Shown here piece by piece: positions 21,852 to 33,839 of a stretch of 64,000 nt of DNA; position 1 is the first letter of the stretch; every line of letters starts with the position of its first letter. This DNA is from Isochrysis galbana (lineage: Eukaryota > Haptophyta > Isochrysidales > Isochrysidaceae). The stretch spans positions 5,400,148 to 5,464,147 of the forward strand of contig CM030931.1 of NCBI GenBank assembly GCA_018136815.1. The letters run 5' to 3'. The position numbers and the translations under genes were made by a program. The notes under the pieces are model-generated. The model searched no databases and had not been told where the DNA came from. It was given only the letters and a program-made list of their open reading frames with translations.

Positions 21852-23009
21852 TCAGGCGGCGGCGACGTGCGCCCAAGAATTCGTCGCGTAGCGGACGCAG
21901 GCGTCCGCCTTGCGCTTGGGCAACCACTTCGTGAGGAAGTCCGCCGCCATGTGCTCGGACGCGACGTGGCGAAGCGCCACTTCGCCGGCGGCGACGCGCT
22001 GGAGGAGGGAGTGGTACCGGCGCATGAAATGACGGGCGCGGGTGGGGGCGGAGCGCAGGGACCCCACGCGCATGTTGGCCAAATTGTCGGTGCCGACGAG
22101 GGTGGGGCCGTCGAGCGGGACGTCGAGGGCGCGGAGAACTTCGCGGGCGTAGGAGATGCATTCGGCGGCCTTGCACGACGCGATGGCCTCGGCTTCCATC
22201 GACGAGTCGACGACGAGGGCCAGCTTCTTCGTCTGGTGGAGGATCGCTCCGCCGCCGAAAGTGACGAGGATGCCGTAGATGTTGCGGTCCCCCCAGGTGG
22301 CGTCGGCGAGGGCTTCGAGCTGGACGGGGGCGGGCTCGGACAGGTCGACGTGCGCGGCGATGGCGGCGGAGAAACGCGGGGTGGCGGCGAGCCCGAGTCC
22401 GCCGTAGGTGATGCCGACGTCCTTCTCGTGGTAGGCGGCGGCGAGAGCGGCTCGCGCGACGTCGTACGCCTCGGGCGGGGGGGAGGACATCACGCAGGAG
22501 AGGCGGTGGATGATGAGGGATAGGCGTGGGTGAAGCAACTCGATGAATTTCAGCGAGCCCAGCAGCTGCTGCGTGCGGAGCTGGTGCGGGGCGAGCTTGG
22601 GGGAATCGCGGGGAGCGAGGGAGAGGGCGTCGGCGAGCTCGGCGAGCTTTCTCCCGGCGGGAAGCGGGGGAAGGGGGAGGGCGTCGAGGAGCTCCGGGAG
22701 ATGCTGGCGTGCGGCTTCGACGATCTTCTGCGGCAGTGTGAGGGAGAGGGAGCGGGTGGGGCGGTCGCGCGAGATCGAGAAACCCTTGAAGGACGTGGGG
22801 TCGGGATCGTAGCGGACGTCGCCGAAAAGGAGAGAGAGATGGGCGCAGATGGCGCGGCTGAGGCGGCGGTCGAGGGCAGCATCCTCGGAGAAGAGGAGGT
22901 CGTCGACGACGACCAGCAGGCGGCAGAGGCCGTCGGGGGCGCGGAAAGTCCACAAGTCACCGACGTTCTCGGCGCGTAGCCGTCGAGCGTTTAGGTAGCG
23001 CCGGTGCAA
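21852..23009 (-). pseudogene. Ty1/copia retrotransposon RT C-terminus and RNase H fragment
   Basis: A 385-codon open frame on the minus strand. The N-terminal part has the end of a copia reverse transcriptase (LCRLLVVVDDLLFSEDAALD, FGDVRYDPDPTSFKGFSISR), then the long connecting region (DVARAALAAAYHEKDVGITY). The C-terminal RNase H has SSMEAEAIASCKAAECISYA, GTDNLANMRVGSLRSAPTRA, RHFMRRYHSLL and VASEHMAADFLTKWLPKRKA. The frame is intact but lacks gag, integrase and the RT N-terminus with its main catalytic block. The 5' edge is abrupt at about 23009. LTRs were not found on either side. Truncated, non-autonomous copy. Confidence 0.9.
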
Positions 23010-23525
23010 GGAACCGCCCCCATGTGTGATCCTGATTCCCCCTCAGGTGTTGGCCGTTGGATTATATCGTGGCGCTATTTTACTTCGGTCTTCATCAAGA
23101 GGGTGCAACTCGAGGTTCCCTTTTTTTGTCACGCCCCTCCCGACTTTTTAGGTATATAATTTCTACTGACCCCTAACTTCGCCCCTAAGTCGGGAGTTGA
23201 CCGCGCGCAAACAAACATAAACACGGGGACCCATCGTGGAAGACACGATCGCCCCGCCCTTGTTGAAGAATGCAACCATGCCCGCTGCCCGAGTTGAAGA
23301 ATGCAACCATGTGGGCGTCCGACTGCTACGTCCGCCCTTGCACGCGCATGGGCAGCACGCCGGGTGGCGACGTCTTCAGAAGACTTCACACCGTTTCCAC
23401 GCCGTTTGATTGAAAGGAAGAAGCAAGCGCGCAACGAAGACTACCGGTAGCTTTCACAAGACAACGAGCCTTCACAGCTTTGGAACTTAGTCATATCGCT
23501 TAAGACTTAAGAGGCGCATAAAACA

Positions 23526-24290
23526 GCTATCGTTAAAACGATAGCGGCCGTCATGGTCATGGAGCGCGCCCCGCTCCCCTCCTCCCCCGCACACACCGCC
23601 GAGGACGACGACCTGCTCATGCAGACACGCCGATGTCGCCGAAGCGTCCACGCTGGATGACCCACCCAACCAAGTGCGCGAGAGACATCGCGCGCGCCGG
23701 CCCGCGCAACACTCAAATAATGCACATTGGCAGCCATTGCAGGCTGCCAAGCGCCAAGCAGACCAACAACCACACCCAAGCAGACCAACAACCACACACT
23801 CACCATGCACCCGGGTACCACAAGGGCGAACAGTTGCTATGCGCACGCACGGCGCCCCCGCGGGGGAACCGATGCACACGCACGGCGTCACGGCGTGCAC
23901 ATGGGGTGAATGCAACTCATCACACCTGCCCCGTGAGATATCTCTCTTATACTGGACGTTTGCGTAAGTGTAGGCGAACCGCAGAGAAACAAATCGGCAT
24001 ACGCGCACGCACGGCATCTCCATGGGGGGGCGCTGGTTCGTCAGGAAAAAAGACACCGTGACTACTGCACCCTGCCGCCAAAAATAGAGCAATCCTTGAA
24101 AGCGCACACGGTAGATGTTAGACATTGACACTATATTGTTGTATAAATAACTGTGGACATTTGATAGCTCAATTCGACTGATGTCCCACAATTGTTGACG
24201 GAACGACACCTTCTGAGGGTGACCGACAGGCCCCCCGGAGGGGAATTGGAGCCTGAGGGGGAGAGCACGAGGCGCATCCCCCATGTGAAC
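23526..24290 (+). mobile_element. Hairpin-start retroelement copy B
   Basis: Starts with a perfect hairpin (GCTATCGT/ACGATAGC, loop TAAA, 23526-23545), then GTCATGGTCATGGAGCGCGCC with ATG at 23559. The encoded peptide MERAPLPSSPAHTAEDDDLL resembles those of copies A and D. About 430 bp upstream, GTGCAACTCGAGGTTCCC plus T-run resembles the sequence ahead of copy A. The right end was not determined; the stated end is a guess. Confidence 0.45.
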
Positions 24291-24782
24291 TAATTAGTTA
24301 TCTGCCCAAAGAACAAAGAAGGAAGAAGGGTAACCCTCCATCCAAGACTCAAACCTCACCTTGATGCAAGGAGACGAGCTATTGATGCTCCCAAAAGCAC
24401 ATGGGCCGCCTGCAGCCTGCACTCGCGCCAATACAACACCTCCCGGCGAATCAGCGGAGGGAGAACTTCGGACTGCTCATTTGACAAAATATTTTGATTT
24501 TGTAGTAGGGTAGAGTATTGCGTGCATTGAATAGCGACGGGCGCCTCGAGTTGGGGCGACGTCGCTAGTGACTGGCTGCTCGGCTCGATTAAAGGGCGGC
24601 ATTGCTCCTCGCCCTTGGCCAAGGCCTTGAAGGCCCACTGAACCCCATGGCTGACGCAAGGTGATAATGACTATAGCACGGTCTAAACGGCTCTTGCCCT
24701 TGCACGGGCCACTGTGCTCCAGTTCGCCGTCGGTGCCACAAACATGCCTCACACCACATGGTTGGTGGCCGGCACACCTAGC
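24291..24782. other. 3' flank of AAA+ gene, nothing recognised
   Basis: No open frame with credible coding bias and no recognisable element. Confidence 0.4.
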
Positions 24783-27700
24783 TCATGCGCTTCCTAGCTC
24801 CGCAACAGCTCCGCTAAAGTCGTCTTCCACGAGGAGCATGAGCTGTTCCTTCGTCTTCTTGCCTTCGATGGCCATTAGCCGGAGCGCTTGCTCACGCTTG
24901 GCTCGCTCGAGAAGGTTCCGCACCGCACGTCCATTGCCGTTTTCGCGCGATGGTGTATGAGACATCACCGCATAGATCTTAGAGAGCGCATTACGCGCCT
25001 CCGGCGTGACTTCGAGCTGCTCGTCCTCAAGGACGCCGTCCGTTATTTGCATTAGCTCCTCTGCGGTGTAATCCGTAAACCTACGCCGGGCAAGCGACCG
25101 AGCGGACCGTCATTCGCATAGGTGCCCTTCACTCCAACCCCGAGACGTCAAGCATTTCGAACTAAACCTGTGCAAATGTTCTTCCGGACGCACATTGCAC
25201 GGGAGCCTCGTGATCTATGCATTCCGCTCGATACCGTGCACCACTTACTCGATCGTGGTCGGGAATCGTGATTTGACTCCGGGGTTTGACGCAGAGAGAC
25301 GACGCATCTCTTCAGAATAACCGGCGAGGATGACGACGAGGTCGTCGCGGTAGTCTTCAGTGCACTTGATGAGCGTGTCTAGCGCCTGAGGGAAGCAGAA
25401 ATGAGCATACCGTTGACGATCGAGAAACTCACAGCGGTTTTGCAAGGTGTCTGCGCAAAGCGGTCTGCAGTTTCCACTTAGCATTGTGCAACGTGCTCGT
25501 TGAGAGCGCAAGCACCGTACTGAAGCCGATTTGCGCAGCGCAAAAGGGCTAGCATTGAGGAAGTGTGGCTAGCCGCGCACGGAAGGAGGCACACCTCCTT
25601 CCCAAAATGGTCGCGCTCATCAGAAACAATGGCGTACGCTTCGTCCACAAAGAGCAGGCCGCCGAGAGCGGACTCAACCAGCTGACGCGTCTTGATGGCA
25701 GTCTGCCCCGCATATCCGGCGACTAGCGCCGAGCGGTCCACCTGGTCAAGCGCATAGAGTACCGCTCAGTGACATCGGGTGCACGCGACGCCCGCCGTGC
25801 AAGCCACAATTGGAGAGCCGATTGGAGGCGCCGAGAGAGACACCGCGGGACTCTACGCACCTCCACGAGGTGGCCAAGCCTCAGCAAACCCATAGCCTTT
25901 AGGACCCGGGCCAGGATCCTCGCCACCGTCGTCTTGCCGGTGCCGGGGTTGCCAACGAAGACCATGTGTAAGGATGAGTCGGGTGAGGTCTTCATACCAA
26001 CCTCACGCCTCTGGGCGTTGAGCTACACGCAACGCGGTGAGGAGAGCGTCGGAGTTCACCGCGTCGCACGACACGACTCGAGAGGCGCATGCCTTTGGGT
26101 GAACTCGATGGCCGAATGAGTGCGGGGCTATGCACACACCTGAATCTGCGCAACGAGCTGTTTGACGTACGTCTTAACGCCTTTTAGGCCGACGATGGAG
26201 TCGAGCTGAGCGAGAGCAGTCGCAACGGACTCTGCGCTATCGACGTCGACGGCCGGAGCTTCGAAGTCTTCCTCAGTTAGCATGGTCAATGCACCCTATC
26301 AAGAGTGCGAGGTCGCTCGTCTGAGATCGAGCGTTGTGCCTTGCGGCACCAAGTTCCGCATGCGGATGCATGCACGGCAGTATCAGTAGCTTGAACAGTC
26401 GGCAGATTCACCTGGGCAACAGTCCCCGCTGTCTTGATGACTTCGAAGATGCGATCAGTTTGACGGGAGATGGCACGTTCGACCAGGTTCCGCGCGAGTC
26501 TCCCGTTGCCCTTCGGAATGTCGATGGGCTTGATGAGGCGTGACACAAGTGACTCTAGACGGTCGCCGGAAAGTGAGTCGGCGAGCGAAAAGCCCTTGGA
26601 GTGAGTCACCTCGACCACAATCTGCATCATGCACGAGGCGTGGTATCTAGGGGCTGAGCAGCAGCCGGCGATGGACCGCATGCCCTGCCCGTGGCAGGTT
26701 TTCGCAGATGCAGGCATGTCGCCGATTGGGCCATGGCTACTGAACGGGCCGATTCGCGCCACCTTTGCCATCTCTGTCATGGTGTAGTCGGCGAACGCGA
26801 AGACGTTTGGAAAGCGTGAAGTGAGCCCCGAGTTTGATGACAAGAAGGTGGCCATTTCTTTCGAGTAGCCAGCCAGAATGATGACGACCTGGTGGACATT
26901 TCGGGTGGTGAAGGTTTTCGGTTGATGAATATATTGCAAGACGCCGGAATGGACCTCGGTGCTCGGTGCCATATCGGGCGAATACGGAGAGCCGGCGGAC
27001 GACGCAGCATGTATGGGCCAGCCCGAAGTGCAGCTACCGCCGGGCGTGGGTTGTTGCAGTAGCTCTGAATGCGATCTCAGGAACGAGGAGCGCACCTCTC
27101 CCGCGTGATCCTCTGATTCTTTGACAAGAGTGTTGACGCACTCTTGTCCAGCAGAGTCGGATGAGCCCTCGTGTCTGGCGAGTGAAGGGCAGAGGCGTCA
27201 TGTACACGTTGGAATGAATTGGTTGGGCCCTTAGGCATGCCAAACTTTAGCGTGTAGGAAAGAGAGGGCTTGCATTGTAGATCACCTGAGGGCGTACGCC
27301 TCATCTATGAAAAGCACGCCGCCGACAGCGCGCTTGACAGCATCCGACGTCAACTGCGCCGTCTCGCCATGATGCCCACCGATGAGGTCCTGCGGTGAGA
27401 ATGCGAGCGCACGATGAGGCAAAGGCATGCCGGACGGCCGTCTCAGGAAGCCGCCTAGGCTCCTGGGCCATGCCTGCCGGGACGGCTCGCTCAACTCACC
27501 TTGCGGGTTACCTCGATGAGCTGCCCAGTCTTTAGCACACCAAGACTCTTGAGCATACGCGCCACAAGGCGGGCCACGGTTGTCTTGCCCGTGCCAGGAT
27601 TCCCCAAGAAGAGCATGTGCATCGTGCGTTGGTCCTGACGCCAACGTCAATGGAGCAGAGGTAACTGTAAGAACCGCGGAACATCCTCGCTACGGATTCT

Positions 27701-29285
27701 CAGGCCCAGCCAAGCGCTGCGCGGAAAGTTGGAGGGGCTGCAAGCAACCAAATGAACGCCGCTCATCCCTGAGCGGGTCCGAGTGCCGCACGATCCGAGT
27801 ACCACGGGCTAGGCCGGGAACTAGTGCGCATGCCTTGACTCCGAGGTTGGCACGTCTCTTCTGTACGGCGAGGGAGTTTTGGATGGAGCGCAGCATCTCC
27901 TTGACAGCCTCGAGACCGATAACTTTCTCAAGCTCCGCCCTGTAATGGTTGTGTGGAGTTCCGGTCAGATGCTGACCGAAGCTGTTCGCGCAACGCTGAA
28001 CAATTCTACAGATGTAACACCAAAGACGTCCAGGGCTGGAGGGGCCGCTTCTCCTTCCCCGTCCATGACTCGTCCCTCTCTTCCCGAGCTGGAGGCTCAT
28101 GAGCCGGGCATTCGGCGCCAGATACTGCCCCAACTGCCCGCACCCACTCCCTGCCCAACCACAGCGCAAGATGCATACTCCAAGTCGAAGTTCGCGGCTT
28201 CCTCCTCAGCCTCGGCCTCCTCGGCCCTCGCCACTGAGTCGGGATCACGGCTGATCCTGTCGGCAGCCCCCACAGGCATGTTGTCGCGGTTCACCCCTGC
28301 TGGAGCACGACGCGCAGGCACGGAGCCGCCGCGTTGGTTGGCCGCCGCTAAGTCCTCGCCGGAGGCAACCTGAGGAGTGAGGAGACAAGGCTATCGCATG
28401 AGATCGGCTGTGGGCGACTCCCCACAAAGCGCGACGGTCTAAGGCCCGTGGCAACCTCTCACCGACATGAACTCGGCATCTTCAAGTGGGATGTAGAGTC
28501 CGTGACCCGGCGTGCATCGAAAATAACGCTCGCCACGATACTTGCCGTCGCAGTCAGTTGTGGTTCGCTTCATGTCGAGGCGCAGGCCACAGACCTGAGC
28601 GAGGTGCATGGGCAAGCGGCGTGTGTGCGGGAGCATGTCTACATAGCTAGCCCCTAGCACTATGCATGCAGGGCTGCGATTCGGGCGATGGAACCGCACA
28701 TCCTTGCCTCGCGCAAAATCAGCCGGCCCAACGTAGAGGCACGTGCCCGTGCGGCCTGAGTGCTTGTCGCGGATACGGTCGCCGACGTGGACAGTCCTCC
28801 GGAAGCGAGGCAGCGTGGACATGAGCGACTCCTGCACGTAGCCATCATTTGGCTTTTGTGCCGCCACCACGCCGCCCGCTGGCTTCGGGGCCGCCTGTGT
28901 TCAAGGACAACGAAACAAGGGAGAGGGTGGAAGGGCGGAAGATGGATCAGCTCGCGGCCATGGTGGCGCAGGAAGCGAGAGCGCAAATGCGGAGAGAAGA
29001 GAGCAGCAGAGGGTAGGGTGTGTGGGAGAGGGAGAGAGAGAAGGGGGAGGAAAGGGGGGGAAGGGGGGGGGGGGAGGGAGAGGAAGGGAGGGAAGGAGAG
29101 AGGAGAGAGAAGAGAGAGCTGCGTTGTCAGGGTAGAAGAGGGAGGCGTCTTACGGGCTGGTCGTCGGCAAAGTTGGGGTTCCAGGGCGGCCTCGCCGGCG
29201 GCTTCCGCCCTGCGCCTGCGCCCTTACCACCCGCGCGCCCACCGGCGCGGCCGCCGCCACCAGGGGGCTGCTTGCCGAACGACAT
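24783..29285 (-). CDS. CAP-Gly protein with tandem CbxX/CfxQ-type AAA+ domains
   Basis: Fifteen exons on the minus strand: 29154-29285, 28700-28894, 28463-28594, about 28230-28369, 27834 to about 27985, 27500-27634, 27286-27389, 27096-27174, 26763-26888, 26412-26621, 26140-26295, 25861-26022, 25595-25741, 25249-25385, 24783-25080. Phases agree wherever both ends were fixed (only the exon 4/5 junction is unsettled); about 766 residues. Gly/Pro-rich N-terminus, then a CAP-Gly domain ([20 protein letters not shown] ... [19 protein letters not shown]), an acidic linker, and two CbxX/CfxQ AAA+ modules, each with Walker [13 protein letters not shown], Walker B ([20 protein letters not shown]), sensor AGYS(K/E)EM and SRFP arginine finger. 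The exon 5-6 intron is GC-AG (AAG/GCATGC). CbxX proteins are Rubisco-activase-like AAA+ remodellers; CAP-Gly binds tubulin or EEY tails. A cytosolic, cytoskeleton-linked role is inference. Confidence 0.9.
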
Positions 29286-29289
29286 CCTC

Positions 29290-29295
29290 CCTCCC

Positions 29296-29329
<34 letters not shown>

Positions 29330-29775
29330 ACAGCCTTGCCCGAAACATTCTTGGGGAACGTATTGAAGGATTTTTTAATAAACGGATGCTCTCTTCTCTC
29401 CCGCTCGACCCTCTCACATGTGTGTAGAGAGTGAGAGAGGAATTTGAAGAACTCCAACATGAACTTATAGATTCAAGGATTCTACCTGTTCTTCCTCGTC
29501 TGCCAACTAACAGGAACTCTCTCTCTCCCCCTCCTCCAGTCTCTCTCCTCTCACGCAGTCTGTTTGTTCTCTTCTTCCTGAAACCCAGTTCACGTTGTTG
29601 TCATTCTTCCAGGTCTCCCTCTCTCTCCCTCTCCCTCCCTTCCTCTCCCTCCCTCCCTCCCTCCCTCCCTCCCTCTCTCTCTCTCCTCTCTCTATCTCTC
29701 TTCCTCCATCCCTCCCTCCCTCTCTCTCTCTCTCTCTCCCTCTCCAGCAGAAGAGAGGGGGAGAACTCAGCAGGA
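29290..29775. repeat. CT-rich low-complexity blocks
   Basis: (CT)n at 29290-29330 and long CCCT/CT runs at 29610-29750, separated by ordinary sequence. A matching purine-rich tract at 28985-29130 sits inside intron 1 of the CAP-Gly gene. Confidence 0.85.
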
Positions 29776-30303
29776 GGAGAGGCAGAGACCGACTGCGGGT
29801 CCCTCTCTCTCTTTGCCTCTCTGCCTGCCGTTTTTCTCTCTCTCTTGATATTTTATTTAAGTGTGTGTGGGGTGCGCGAGGATTGGCGGAGGAGAGGGCG
29901 GCCGCTGTCGGCAGGCGCGCTGCTGGCGCACTCTACAAGTAGGTGGTAAAAATCAAGGGTTTTTGCAAAGTTGAAAAAGGATTGGAAGAGGGATTCAGGA
30001 GGGAGTTGTAAGAAGTCGCGTTCCTCAAACCTTCCTCAAACTGGTTATTGTAAGGAAGCGCAGTGCGCGCCTCTTCCAACGGTCTTCGGGTGAAAGAGGG
30101 TGTTCTAGGAGGGGCGATGGCGACGGCGGCGAAGGTGAGGGCTGCCCCTGCAGTGGCCTTGCCACCCTCTCACAAGAGGGAAGGCATGCATGCCGCGCAT
30201 GGGGCGAGGGGCCCATGGCAGCCAGAGCGTGCGCCCCGCGCGGCGCCCCATTCCGCTCAAGATGCCCGGGCCCGAGCAACGTGTGCTCACAACTGCTCCG
30301 CAG

Positions 30304-30560
30304 GGAAAGACGCGCTTTGAGTGGACGATGGAGCGCAAGGTGGCTGTGCTCACAGAGGTGGCCGCGGCAGGTGAGGCGGCTTTCAAGACCTTCAAGGATG
30401 GCGTGGCCGCAGATGGCGACGCCCGCACGTAGAAGGAGGTGTGGACGCACGAGTCGGACGGCATCCTCTCCTTAGCGAAGAAGCACTACTCGCTGCATGG
30501 CGCAACCTTCCCCGCGTACGGCTCCGTCATTGCCTCAGTCAAGGGCTGGGGCATCGTGAG
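30304..30560 (+). other. Coding-like segment, unrecognised, with an in-frame TAG
   Basis: In one frame: KTRFEWTMERKVAVLTEVAA, AFKTFKDG, then TAG at 30430-30432, then KEVWTHESDGILSLAKKHYS and FPAYGSVIASVKGWG. Amino-acid use on both sides looks protein-like and GC3-rich. The TAG could be the end of an acceptor site (CACGTAG) or a disabling mutation. It may be a DNA-binding-type segment of a mobile element; I do not recognise it. The cytochrome b561 frame follows directly. Confidence 0.3.
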
Positions 30561-30599
30561 ACATCTACTCGGTTTGTTCTATGAAACCGTTTTTTCCCT

Positions 30600-31170
30600 C
30601 CGCTTCCCCGCCCGCGCTTGGGGCGTGCTCCTCCCCTCGGGCGCCTTTTTCTCGCTCGCTTGGCGCTCCCGGCTCACCGGCGGCCGGTGGATCCGTGTGC
30701 ATCGCGTGGTGCAGGTGTGTTTATCCCTCCTAGCCCCCCCCCCCCCCCCCCTCGGCCCTCCCTCCCACCCAAAAAGGGAGGAAACCCCAACAACGCACTC
30801 CCCCCCCCCGCTCTCTCAGGGAAGCGGGCTTGCGGTGGCCGCCGCCGGCGTCGCGCTCGCCGTCGCGTGGGTGCCCCGAGGGCGCCACTTCTCGCACCCC
30901 CATCACACGCTCGGGATCGTCGCCTTCGCCCTCGCCCTGCTGCAGCCGCTCAACGCGCTCGTGCGCGGCACGCCCGGCGCCCGCCCCGCACGCCGCGCCG
31001 TGTGGCGGGTCGCGCACAAGGGGACGGGCTACGCCGTGCTCGGCGTGGGCGTCTACCAGGCCCTCTCGGGGCGCGCCCTCATGCCGAGCCAAGGCGACGC
31101 CGTTCTCGTCGCGTACGTGGTGCTCCTGGGCCTCTCCTTCGGGGTGCTCGCGGGGGGGGGCTCATGGTAG
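30600..31170 (+). CDS. Cytochrome b561-type transmembrane protein, 5' end unsettled
   Basis: Exon about 30600-30714 and exon 30820-31170 join in phase across GTGTGT...CTCAG (a 105-bp intron containing a C-run). The product has AWGVLLPSGAFFSLAWRS, then WIRVHRVVQ-GSGLAVAAAGVALAVA, HFSHPHHTLGIVAFALALLQ and WRVAHKGTGYAVLGVGVYQA, ending LGLSFGVLAGGGSW. This matches the cytochrome b561/ferric reductase transmembrane family: four or more helices with conserved His in HR, HPHH and AHK positions for two b haems. Such proteins move electrons from ascorbate or other donors across membranes. No DOMON domain or signal peptide was found, and the segment before AWGVLL does not look like the family, so an upstream exon is missing or the gene is broken. 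Confidence 0.7.
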
Positions 31171-31774
31171 GGTGAGACTGGAAGGGAAAGGAGACCAAAT
31201 GAAGGCAAGCCGCCTACGGGTGTTAGGATTGTCGCGCGCCTTGAGTTGAGTGTGTTCGCGGGGGCGGGGGGGGCACCGGCACCGGACCATATCTAAGCCC
31301 TTCGCTCCTATTCCCCTAGTAGTGCACGGGGGGGGGGGCGCCTGATGGTGGGGGGGGGGGGAGGGGGAGGGTCGGGGGAGTGGGGTGTAGGAAGTATGCT
31401 GCGTGTAAGTAGTGGTTCCATGGCCGCGAGTGCGGGCTAAGAATAGTATACTACTATATAGTTTACTTTATATTGTTACTACTATATTTTATTGCCTGGC
31501 CGTGCTTGCTATGCGAGGCAGCGGACGTTGACATAGTTGAGAAGGGTATGGAACTCAGAAAATGGGCACACGCGCAACATTCATACGTTGGTTACATGCC
31601 ACAAGAGTCGCGTGCACAAAAAGGGGTGCGCAACAAGCAGCGCACATCGCCGCGCGTTCAACTTGACGGAGAAGATCGGCCCGTGACAGGCAAGCGACGG
31701 GCTCTAGATTCACGAGCGCATAGCCATGAGCAGCACACCGCATCCGGCGTCGATGCCTTGCATCAACTCCGTCA
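31171..31774. other. Intergenic with G-runs and AT-rich patch
   Basis: G-run rich at 31270-31390, AT-rich at 31441-31495. At 31227-31262 it has a 31-bp string also present at 49646-49676 (GTCGCGCGCCTTGAGTTGAG and following), so part is dispersed repeat. Confidence 0.5.
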
Positions 31775-33713
31775 TCACCTCGGGCTGCGCTCTTCCCGGC
31801 ATCGCTCCGAGTGCACGGTGAGGATCTCGGTGGCCAGCTTCCACAAGCGTTTCCTCTGCACGCGGTACTCAACAATGTCGGGCAGCCGTGGGTCCATTCC
31901 GGACTGATCCCGCTGCCCATCCATCATGTTGAGGCAATCTGCCGTTGCAGCTAGTGCAGCCTGACGATTGGCGCCGCTCCACTTGTCAGAGCTCCCTAAA
32001 TGGGTCCCCGCGTCGGCGCATGCGTCGGCGCCGCCTGCTTCGGCAGTAGAACTAGGCTGCCACGCCCCTCCCGTTGCCTCGTTCGCCCAAACCGCGGCAC
32101 CGGGTGGTACACTATGCCGGTCAAGCCAGGCCTCGTCCTCCTCAAGCGTGGTTGCGAAGTCCTGCGCCGCCACGCTGTTGAGCCAGCCGAGCAGCGCATC
32201 CGCGCGCGCAGCCTCGCGCGAGTTGTCAACATGGTCGTCGCGCGAGAGCGGCAGGGAAAGCAGCGCCGCCTCGAGCAGCGCGGCACCGTCTGCTGCTGTG
32301 TCTATGCCCTCGCGTGGCCGCACGGGCGGCCAGCCGCCTTCCCACTGCTGCCGCAGCAGTCTCACAGTCTCCTTGACAGCTGTGGCGGAGAGGGGCTGAG
32401 CGTCGGAGGGTACGCCAAGCCGGTCGTGTCGGTTCACACCGCGCGGGACGAAGCCAAAGTTGCAGAATGCGATGGTATTGGGCGTGGGACCAAAGTAACT
32501 CAGTGTCACCTCCTCACCCGCGCTGAGGTTGCGCCTCGCCACTAGGGCCACGGCCACAAACCCGCTCCCGTCTTGCGCCACACGTCCCTGCACCTCGCAC
32601 GAAGGATCATCTTCATGGTTGGCCATGTCCACAAATGGTACAAACGCGGTTAGCTGAGGCGACGTGCCCTCCAAATCCTTCGACGGCAGGCTCATTCGGA
32701 AGGGGCGGCTGGATGTGAGGGCGACAGCCCACTCCCACGCCTTCGCCTGCTCCGTGCTCAGCTCGCAATCGGAGCTGGAAGTGGTGCCGTCACCCTCTGT
32801 TGCACCTCGTGTGCGTGCGGCGACGAGTTTTGACACGCGCGCACGTTGAAGCGACGCCGCTGAGACCTGACGGGGTAAGTGGGTGGGCGGGGGCAGTGAG
32901 GGCGCTACAAACGATCCAACTCGTGCAGGCGCACCGCTGGGTGTCAGCGCTAGCAAGCCCTAGTGTGCGCTCTGAACCAGTGGTGCGGCAGGCGATCGAA
33001 AGCGAGCACTCCGCCGCCGCTCACCAGCTGCGTGTCGTGCAGCTCTGCCAGCAGCTCCGCTGGGAGATTCTGTGGTAGGCAGAGCTGGTCGTGCCTTGGC
33101 AGCAGTGGCGCCCAGCGGTGCCAGAGCTTGACGCGCTCGGTCCGCTCGTCTTCTGAGCCGTGGAGTGCCACATCCCACAGGTTGAGTTTTGCATCCCCTT
33201 TCGCAGCGGCGAGGAGCGCTCCGGCGAGCCGCACGTCGCGAGCTAATTCATTCAGGGAGGGTGGGTGGTGGTGAAGACCTCGATAGGGTTTGGTATGTGC
33301 GGCGCAACGTGGCTTCGCCAGTGTGATGTGTGCGTGCGTGCGTGTGTGTGTGTGCGTGTGCGCGTGTGTGTGCGCGCGCGCGCACGCATGTGTAGACAAG
33401 GTGATGAGCCAGGTGTGTACACGGACACGCTCTCACCTGGCGCGACCTCAACCTCGAATGGGGAGCCGAGCCTCGCATCTCCTGGCATGTCCTCATCGAG
33501 CAGGCAAAGGCTCCATGGGACGGCCACGAGCGGCTCTCCCGCAGCCACATCCCGGGAGGCCCAGAGGCCCCTCTCGCCGCCAGAAGTGGGTGAGCGCAGC
33601 TGGACGGACGAGTAGACCGAGTGTGCGCGCACCAGCGCCTCGAACTCGCCCGCGCTGACGGACGGCCACGCGGGGGCGGCGAGCAGAAGAAGAAGCCATC
33701 GCGCCGACGCCAT
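31775..33713 (-). CDS. SET-domain protein methyltransferase, Rubisco-LSMT-like
   Basis: Three exons, 33437-33713, 33025-33242 and 31775-32866, join in phase (donors GTGAGA and GTGAGC; acceptors AATTAG and GTCAG), giving 528 residues. The N-terminus (SARWLLLLLAAPAWPSVSAG) is a signal peptide. The SET domain starts GERGLWASRDVAAGEPLVAV and, after the long I-SET insert in exon 2 (LNLWDVALHGSEDERTERVK), resumes with TAFVPFVDMANHEDDPSCEV, GEEVTLSYFGPTPNTIAFCN and FGFVPRGVNRHDRL, which carries the NH and YF-type AdoMet/active-site motifs. A helical LSMT-type substrate-binding tail follows. The family monomethylates or trimethylates lysines of Rubisco large subunit, aldolase, actin or ribosomal proteins. 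A signal peptide suggests secretory-route or complex-plastid targeting; the substrate is unknown. Confidence 0.9.
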
Positions 33714-33839
33714 GCGATGCTCCTCGCGGCGGGCGGGAGCGCGCGGGAGAAGGGGGAGGGGGGGGGGGAGGGGGGGTAGAAAGTAGAGAGATGGGTGCCC
33801 CTCGCTCACCCTCTCACCCTAGATCCTAGATGCGGCATG

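Noticed and set aside
21180-22523. 447-codon plus-strand frame antisense to the copia fragment
   Set aside because: Its Gly/Arg/Glu-rich sequence is the shadow of the GC-biased copia frame and of a purine-rich flank.
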